The position numbers and the translations under genes were made by a program. Under the pieces are notes generated by a model. The model had not been told where the DNA came from, made no database searches, and saw only the letters and a list, made by a program, of their open reading frames with translations. Of a DNA stretch of 64,000 nucleotides, positions 58,811 through 64,000 are shown in pieces. How positions within the stretch are numbered: the stretch's first letter is position 1; each line of letters begins with the position of its first letter. The DNA is taken from assembly GCF_003991405.1 (NCBI RefSeq), contig NZ_RPEN01000151.1, positions 62,001 to 126,000 on the forward strand, read 5' to 3'. Source of the DNA: Pseudorhodobacter sp. E13. Its GTDB lineage: Bacteria > Pseudomonadota > Alphaproteobacteria > Rhodobacterales > Rhodobacteraceae.

Positions 58811-59920
58811 ATGACAGATTTCATCACCACGACGCGCCGTGGGGCCATCGGGCTTGCGCTGGGGGCGGCGGCCGCTTTCTGCTTTGGCACGGCGGCTTCG
58901 GCCGAGGTCAGCTTTGAAGGCAAGACCATCGAATGGATCATCCCGTTTTCGGCGGGTGGCGGCTCTGACACTTGGGCACGGTTCAACGCGCCCTTGCTGA
59001 GCAAATATCTGCCCGGCAGCCCGACCGTTGTTGTCGTGAATGAACTCGGTGGCGGTTCGACCAAGGGCACCAACCTGTTTGCAGCCCGCGCCAAGCCCGA
59101 TGGCTTGACCATTCTTGGCACCTCCGGGTCCACACAATTCCCCTATCTGCTGGGCGATCCGCGGGTGCGCTATGAATATGCCAATTGGAAAATCGTCATG
59201 GCCTCGCCCACGGGTGGCGTTGTTTACACCTCGCCTTCTACCGGTGTCACCAGCCCTGCGGAAATCGGCAAGCTGGCCGGTCAAAAGCTGATCTATGCCA
59301 GCCAGGGCGCGACCTCGCTTGACCTCGTGCCGCTGCTTGGCTTCAAGCAGTCGGGCCTTGAGGTGCAGCATGTGTTCGGCTTCAAGGGCCGTGGCGATGG
59401 CCGTCTGGCGTTTGAGCGGGGCGAGACGAATATCGACTATCAAACCTCCTCGGCTTACATCAAGAACGTGCAGCCGCTGGTAGATGCTGGCACCGCCGTG
59501 CCGCTGTTCAGCTGGGGCGTGTTGGATGACGACGGCAACCTTGTCCGCGACCCGACCTTCCCCGACCTGCCGCATTTCGGCGAGGCATATCAGACCATGA
59601 CCGGCAATGCGCCGTCGGGCCCGGAATATGACGCCTATTTCGCCTTCTTCACCGCTGGTTTCCCGGCGCAGAAGATGGTGTTCCTGCCCAAAGACACCTC
59701 GCAAGAGATTGTGGATGCCTATCAGGCAGCGATCACGGCGATGAAAGCGGACCCGGAATATCAGGCCAACAAAGAGGCCGTTCTGGGCACATATGAGCAG
59801 GTTGTCGGCAAGGCCGCCGATGCGCTGTTCAAGAAAGGCACCGTCATTTCGCCGGAACTGCGCAAGCAGGTCGTCGATATGCTGGCCGCTGACTATGGCG
59901 TCAAGCTCGGCGAAGACTGA
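58811..59920 (+). CDS. Tripartite tricarboxylate transporter substrate-binding protein (TctC-like)
   Basis: The 369-residue protein has a signal peptide with an arginine pair (TTRRGAIGLALGAAAAFCFG, cleavage near ASAEV). The TctC/Bug fold follows (GKTIEWIIPFSAGGGSDTWA, VVNELGGGSTKGTNLF, LIYASQGATSLDLVPLLGF). It captures a carboxylic acid in the periplasm and delivers it to the TctAB membrane part. AGGGAGGACC precedes the ATG. A partial terminator follows. The ligand is not clear; a tricarboxylate or aromatic breakdown acid fits the neighbours. Confidence 0.9.
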   Translation: MTDFITTTRRGAIGLALGAAAAFCFGTAASAEVSFEGKTIEWIIPFSAGGGSDTWARFNAPLLSKYLPGSPTVVVVNELGGGSTKGTNLFAARAKPDGLTILGTSGSTQFPYLLGDPRVRYEYANWKIVMASPTGGVVYTSPSTGVTSPAEIGKLAGQKLIYASQGATSLDLVPLLGFKQSGLEVQHVFGFKGRGDGRLAFERGETNIDYQTSSAYIKNVQPLVDAGTAVPLFSWGVLDDDGNLVRDPTFPDLPHFGEAYQTMTGNAPSGPEYDAYFAFFTAGFPAQKMVFLPKDTSQEIVDAYQAAITAMKADPEYQANKEAVLGTYEQVVGKAADALFKKGTVISPELRKQVVDMLAADYGVKLGED

Positions 59921-59932
59921 TCTTTGACCACG

Positions 59933-59967
59933 GCGCGGGCCCCTGTGCGGCCCGCGCTTTTGCTTTT
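59933..59967 (+). terminator. Intercistronic terminator-like hairpin after tctC
   Basis: GCGCGGGCC, loop CCTGTGC, and GGCCCGCGC are followed by TTTTGCTTTT. A nine-pair stem with a T-rich tail between binding-protein and membrane genes would reduce read-through, leaving more TctC than TctAB, which is common in such operons. Confidence 0.65.
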
Positions 59968-60041
59968 CCGCACAGCCCCCGCCCCCACCCAGACTGTCCC
60001 GATAACGCCCCCTTTTTTGAAAGGGCCGGAGGAGTATTGCC

Positions 60042-62021
60042 ATGATCGACACTTTAATGACTGCGCTTGCGACGCTGCTGACGCTGGAACATATGGCCTA
60101 TATGCTGCTGGGCGTTTCGGTCGGTCTGGTGATCGGCGTCATTCCCGGCCTTGGTGGCATTGCCGGGCTGTCGCTGCTGGTGCCGTTCCTTTACGGGATG
60201 GACCCGATTTCGGCCTTGGGTATGTTGATCGGCCTTGTCGCCGTCATCCCCACCTCTGACACATTCTCCTCGGTTATGATGGGGATACCCGGTTCCAGCG
60301 CCAGCCAGGCAACCGTTCTGGATGGCTTTCCGCTGGCCAAGCAGGGACAGGCGGCGCGGGCCTTGTCGGCGGCGTTCATTTCTTCGCTGTTCGGCGGGAT
60401 TGTGGGCGCGTTCATCCTGACCTTCTTTGTGCTGATCGCACGGCCCCTGATCCTGATGTTCGGCTCGGCAGAGCTGTTCATGCTGGCGCTGTTCGGTCTG
60501 TCGATGGTGGCGGTTCTGGCCGGGCGCAGCTTGCCCAAAGGGCTAGCGGCTGCGGCTGTCGGCTTGCTGATCGGTTCCATGGGGGCGGCCCCGGCGACAG
60601 GTGAATTCCGCATGATCTTTGGCACCGAATATCTGTATGATGGTATCCCGCTGGTGATCATCGGGCTTGGGCTGTTTGCCATTCCCGAAATCTCTGACCT
60701 GCTGCGCAAGAACGCCGCCATCGCCGAGCGCAATGCCCTTGGCAGCGGTTGGTTTCAAGGGCTGCGGGACTGGTGGTCCAACCTGTTCCTGTCAATCCGC
60801 TGTTCGGGCTTTGGCTGCATGATCGGGGCCATTCCCGGGCTTGGCGGCTCTGTCGTGGATTGGATCGCCTATGGCCATGCGGTGCAGACGACCAAGGATA
60901 ACCCGCATTTCGGCAAGGGCGATATTCGCGGCGTCATCGCACCAGAAAGCGCCAATAACGCGATGCAAGGCGGTGCGCTGCTGCCGACGATGCTGTTCGG
61001 CATTCCCGGTTCCGGGTCCATGGCGGTGTTTCTGGGCGGCATGGTCCTGATCGGGATTGAGCCGGGGCCGTCGATGATGGGGCCGGACCTGAACATCACC
61101 TATTCGATCATCTGGTCGCTGGCTTTGGCCAATATCATGGGCGCGGGCATCTGCATGTTGCTGGCCCAGCCGATTTCAAAGCTCACCTCGGTCCCGTTCC
61201 AATATCTTGCGCCTTGCATGATTGCGCTGATCTGCTTTGCCGCGTTTCAGGCCACGCGCGACCTGTCGGACCTTGTGGCCCTGCTGGCGATTGGCCTTGT
61301 AGGAATTATGATGAAGCGCTTTGGCTGGCCGCGCCCGGCCCTGCTGATCGGCTTTGTGCTGGCCCCGCAGGCGGAAACCTTTTTTTACCAAGCGCTTCAG
61401 TTCAACGGCTGGGGCTTTCTGACCCGCCCCGGTGTGCTGATCATCGGCGCGCTGACGCTGGCCTCGATCTATTTCGGGCTGAAGAACCGCGTGGATGATA
61501 CCGGCCCCACGGGGGACGCGGCCGTGACCTCGCATACCAGCCGCAATGTGCAGATTGCCTTTGCACTGGCGATGATCGGGTTCTTTGCGATGGCGCTGTG
61601 GGATGCGCTGGATCATTCCTTCCTTGGGGCGGTGTTCCCGCTTGGCGTGGGCGTGATCGGGGTGGTGTTCGGGGGCATCTTGCTGCTGCATCTGTGGCGC
61701 GGCCATGCGGATCACCCGGCCTTTTTTGACTATGAAATCGTCGGCGACCATGTCGGCAACGAAGGCAACAGCTGGTTCTGGACCGGGCCTGCATGGCTTG
61801 CGGGTCTGGTGGCGGGAACGGCGCTGGTGGGCTTTTACATCGCGATGATCGGCTTTTTCATCGCCTTCTTGCGGCTGCGGGCGCGGGCAAGCTGGTTGCG
61901 CACACTGATCATGACCGTGGCGGCGGCGGGCTTTATCCTTGGCCTTGCCTATATGCTGAGCCTGAACTTCCCATCGGGTCTGCTGCAAGCCAGCTATGAC
62001 TTGCCTTGGCCCATTCGCTGA
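60042..62021 (+). CDS. Tripartite tricarboxylate transporter, TctA-TctB fusion
   Basis: The 659-residue protein has a TctA part (about 1-490) with duplicated motifs, VIGVIPGLGGIAGLSLLVPF and GCMIGAIPGLGGSVVDWIAY, and PTSDTFSSVMMGIPGSSASQ. A C-terminal TctB part with four more helices follows (about 508-659, NVQIAFALAMIGFFAMALWD ... FILGLAYMLSLNFPSGLL). Standard systems have separate tctA (about 500 residues) and tctB (about 150), so this is a natural fusion giving one membrane component. It works with TctC. GGAGGAG lies before the ATG. Confidence 0.9.
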   Translation: MIDTLMTALATLLTLEHMAYMLLGVSVGLVIGVIPGLGGIAGLSLLVPFLYGMDPISALGMLIGLVAVIPTSDTFSSVMMGIPGSSASQATVLDGFPLAKQGQAARALSAAFISSLFGGIVGAFILTFFVLIARPLILMFGSAELFMLALFGLSMVAVLAGRSLPKGLAAAAVGLLIGSMGAAPATGEFRMIFGTEYLYDGIPLVIIGLGLFAIPEISDLLRKNAAIAERNALGSGWFQGLRDWWSNLFLSIRCSGFGCMIGAIPGLGGSVVDWIAYGHAVQTTKDNPHFGKGDIRGVIAPESANNAMQGGALLPTMLFGIPGSGSMAVFLGGMVLIGIEPGPSMMGPDLNITYSIIWSLALANIMGAGICMLLAQPISKLTSVPFQYLAPCMIALICFAAFQATRDLSDLVALLAIGLVGIMMKRFGWPRPALLIGFVLAPQAETFFYQALQFNGWGFLTRPGVLIIGALTLASIYFGLKNRVDDTGPTGDAAVTSHTSRNVQIAFALAMIGFFAMALWDALDHSFLGAVFPLGVGVIGVVFGGILLLHLWRGHADHPAFFDYEIVGDHVGNEGNSWFWTGPAWLAGLVAGTALVGFYIAMIGFFIAFLRLRARASWLRTLIMTVAAAGFILGLAYMLSLNFPSGLLQASYDLPWPIR

Positions 62022-62034
62022 GGGGGGGCGTGGT

Positions 62035-63132
62035 ATGACACAAACAGCCATCCCCTTTTGGTTTATGCGCGGCGGCACCTCGCGCGGGCCATATTTCAAC
62101 CGCGCAGACTTGCCCGAAGATCGCGATACCTTGGCCGAGGTGCTGCTGGCCGTGCTTGGCTCTGGCCATCCGCTGAACATTGACGGGATCGGCGGCGGTG
62201 CTGCGGTGACGACCAAGGTGGCGATGCTGTCCCGGTCTGACGACAGCTTGGCCGATGTGGATTACTTTTTCGCGCAGGTTTCGGTGCTGGACCGGACGGT
62301 GGATTTCAAACCCACTTGCGGCAACATTCTGTCGGGCGTTGGCCCTGCTGCGCTGGAAATGGGGCTGATAACACCCGGCGCGGTTCAGACCCGCATACGC
62401 GTGCTGTCCACCAATACCGGCGCGCGGATCGAAGCCGTGGTGCAAACCCCCGGCGGGCGCGTGTCCTATCAGGGCACCGCAGCAATTGACGGCGTTCCCG
62501 GCACGGCGGCCCCGGTCTATCTGAATTTCATGGATGTGGTCGGGTCCAGCACCGGGGCCTTGTTGCCCACTGGCGCAGTGCGTGATGTGATCGACGGGAT
62601 AGAGGTAACCTGCATGGATGTCGCCATGCCCATGGTCATCGCACGCGCGGCTGATTTCGGGCTGAGCGGGTATGAAACCGTAGAGGACATTGATGCCAAT
62701 CGCGCCTTCTATGACCGGATGGAACCGATCCGCATTGCGGCGGGCAAGCGGATGGGGATGGGCGATGTCTCTGCCTCTGTTACGCCGAAATTTGGCCTGC
62801 TGGCCGCGCCACGCGATGGGGGCACCATCTGTGCGCGCTATTTCATGCCCAAAAGCTGCCACCCGACGATGGCGGTGACTGGCTCTCAGTGTCTGGCCTC
62901 TTGCGTGCTGACACCCGGCACCGTTGCCGAAGGCCTGTTTGATGCCCCCCAAGGCAGCCCCGCCCTTGTGATGATCGAACATCCTTCGGGCAAGATCGAC
63001 GTGACGGTGGATTACGAAAACGGGGCCGATGGGTTCCAGCTGCGGTCTGCCGGGTTGCTGCGCACGGCGCGTCTGCTGGCGCGTGGCGAGGTGTTTGTGC
63101 CCAGCAGCATCCGGGCCGGTCATCGCAGTTAA
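62035..63132 (+). CDS. PrpF/4-oxalomesaconate tautomerase-family isomerase
   Basis: The 365-residue protein has the PrpF fold: FWFMRGGTSRGPYF at the start, FKPTCGNILSGVGPAALEMG with an active-site Cys, and a second half beginning about residue 180 with CHPTMAVTGSQCLASC. PrpF-type enzymes isomerise double bonds of tri- and dicarboxylates (2-methylaconitate or 4-oxalomesaconate). Its place behind the tct transporter suggests the imported acid is isomerised by it. It follows tctAB by 13 bases. The 3' end overlaps the racemase-like gene by four bases. Confidence 0.85.
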   Translation: MTQTAIPFWFMRGGTSRGPYFNRADLPEDRDTLAEVLLAVLGSGHPLNIDGIGGGAAVTTKVAMLSRSDDSLADVDYFFAQVSVLDRTVDFKPTCGNILSGVGPAALEMGLITPGAVQTRIRVLSTNTGARIEAVVQTPGGRVSYQGTAAIDGVPGTAAPVYLNFMDVVGSSTGALLPTGAVRDVIDGIEVTCMDVAMPMVIARAADFGLSGYETVEDIDANRAFYDRMEPIRIAAGKRMGMGDVSASVTPKFGLLAAPRDGGTICARYFMPKSCHPTMAVTGSQCLASCVLTPGTVAEGLFDAPQGSPALVMIEHPSGKIDVTVDYENGADGFQLRSAGLLRTARLLARGEVFVPSSIRAGHRS

Positions 63133-63866
63133 AGCGGCATCAACCCGGAATAGGGGCTGCGGCAAGTGACCTGATGCGCCATGGTCGCAAGGGTTGTCAG
63201 GTCAAACACCGGAACCCGCGCCCGCTGTTGGATTTGCGCGGCATAGGGCGGCAGGTCTGTGCATTCCAGCACCAAGGCCCCCATGCCGGGATTACGCTCC
63301 ATCAGCCGGGTGACGGCTTGCAGCACCTCGGCCTCGATCAGGTCGGTGTCCATCCGGTTGCGCTGATTTTGCAGGATGACCTGCGAAAACTCGGGCGCGG
63401 TTTCCATCCCTTCGACCACCACCGGAATCCCCGCCGCCCCCACGCCTGCAAAATGCCTGTCGGTCAGCGCGCGGGCATCGGCAGTCAGCACCCCCACAGG
63501 CGCGCGCGCCCCCGCCATGTGATAGGCCAGCGGCACCTGTATCAAGCTGGAGGCAAAGACCGGGATCGACACGGCTGCCGCCAGCTCTGGCTGGAACAGG
63601 GCGAGAAAGCCACAACTGCCCGTGATCGCCCGCACGCCTTCGCGTTCCAACCGCTGAGCGCCTTTGATAAAGGGGGCCAGCAGGTCCGGGCTGGGGTTGT
63701 TCAGCAAATCCGGCACCGTCACCCCGTCGATCCGTTCATACAGCACCGGGAACGGTAGGCTGGAGGGGTTCTTGATATGCCCCGGCGGCTTGGGGAAATA
63801 GCTTTCAAGGCAAAGCACCCCGATCGAGGCCCCACAAATATTCTGCCCGCCTGCATAGATCGGCAT
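63129..63866 (-). CDS. Aspartate/glutamate racemase-family protein
   Basis: The 245-residue protein is a cysteine-pair isomerase. One Cys is in ITGSCGFLALFQ (Cys85) and the second is in LVLECTDLPPYA (Cys202), as in Asp/Glu and hydantoin racemases. The N-terminal part (GGQNICGASIGVLCLESYFP) is characteristic of the broader family. The substrate is unknown. It is convergent with the PrpF-type gene and starts close to the end of an FAD oxidoreductase gene upstream. Confidence 0.83.
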   Translation of the reverse strand: MPIYAGGQNICGASIGVLCLESYFPKPPGHIKNPSSLPFPVLYERIDGVTVPDLLNNPSPDLLAPFIKGAQRLEREGVRAITGSCGFLALFQPELAAAVSIPVFASSLIQVPLAYHMAGARAPVGVLTADARALTDRHFAGVGAAGIPVVVEGMETAPEFSQVILQNQRNRMDTDLIEAEVLQAVTRLMERNPGMGALVLECTDLPPYAAQIQQRARVPVFDLTTLATMAHQVTCRSPYSGLMPL

Positions 63867-63893
63867 GCTGCGCCCCCTTCGTTTCCAAGGCCC

Positions 63894-64000
63894 CTATAAA
63901 AACCGCGCAACGTTGAGCGGTGACAAATCGGCATTTGCCGCTTGGCCCGAAAGAAGATCGGCCAGAATCTCTCCCGTTTTCGGGGCCATCATCAGGCCGT
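63894..64000 (-). CDS. FAD-dependent oxidoreductase, C-terminal end only
   Basis: The last 34 residues of a minus-strand gene lie in the window, including GLMMAPKTGEILADLLSGQA and ending in NVARFL. This is the typical end of a DAO-fold oxidase, where GxMMAPxTG contacts FAD. The substrate is not determinable from this piece. It precedes the racemase-like gene by 27 bases in the same direction, so a racemase plus amino-acid oxidase operon is plausible. Confidence 0.75.
   Translation of the reverse strand, partial: GLMMAPKTGEILADLLSGQAANADLSPLNVARFL

Overview
This window is a gene-dense, high-GC stretch of an alphaproteobacterial chromosome. I infer a member of the Rhodobacterales (Rhodobacteraceae/Paracoccaceae). 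The grounds are a soxBDAG heterotetrameric sarcosine oxidase operon, xdhABC xanthine dehydrogenase genes, the rpoD-dnaG pair, GANTC sites clustered before rpoD, DUF2927 and YiaA-type genes, and many ATGA start/stop overlaps. I see no phage, transposase, CRISPR array, rRNA or tRNA.

Layout. 1-8.3 kb: purine cluster on the + strand, with xdhA (end only), xdhB and xdhC, then a nucleoside-type ABC transporter (ATPase, two permeases, BMP-family binding protein). 8.4-12 kb: FAD oxidoreductase, DUF938 methyltransferase-like protein, AhpD-like protein, exported EF-hand protein and GH25 lipoprotein. 12-16.2 kb: rpoD and dnaG on the - strand. 16.3-22.5 kb: soxBDAG plus an M20 amidohydrolase (- strand). 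22.6-24.7 kb: Tat-exported MsrB and a glutamate dehydrogenase. 25.1-27.9 kb: three Tad-type pseudopilin genes, one with a vWA domain. 28-32.6 kb: housekeeping singles (pirin, UPF0173, GNAT, tadA, a 23S-type pseudouridine synthase). 32.7-38.1 kb: a compact + strand cluster of a 27-codon membrane microprotein, XpaC-like, TelA-like, DUF2927 lipoprotein, SPFH-GYF2 and zinc-ribbon membrane protein. 38.2-39.2 kb: an AT-richer two-gene islet with a zincin-like metalloprotease and an exported partner. 39.6-50.4 kb: purC, a pfkB-family kinase, dtd, acyl-CoA synthetase, a Kbp-like BON-LysM protein, an ABC exporter, HAD, an alpha/beta hydrolase, a beta-barrel-like protein, a threonine dehydratase-like enzyme and a small membrane transporter. 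50.5-54.6 kb: two more hydrolases, an MFS exporter and an enolase-superfamily enzyme. 54.6-56.5 kb: TetR regulator, PspA-like and YiaA-like genes. 56.6-64 kb: a tct tripartite tricarboxylate system with its two-component regulators (the kinase is split), a PrpF-type isomerase, an Asp/Glu racemase-like protein and the end of an FAD oxidoreductase.

The three observations I rate highest are these. (1) A dispersed GC-hairpin repeat has a conserved tail that is always met in the same reading frame, and copies are fused into xdhB and soxD. (2) The XpaC/TelA/SPFH/zinc-ribbon cluster looks like a membrane-stress complex with two unusual added parts, a protease-like lipoprotein and a microprotein. (3) A TetR-PspA-YiaA module carries four matching TGAAC-N3-GTTCA operators. 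The zincin islet is the clearest candidate for horizontal acquisition. All functional statements rest on reading the sequence and family knowledge; no searches were run.
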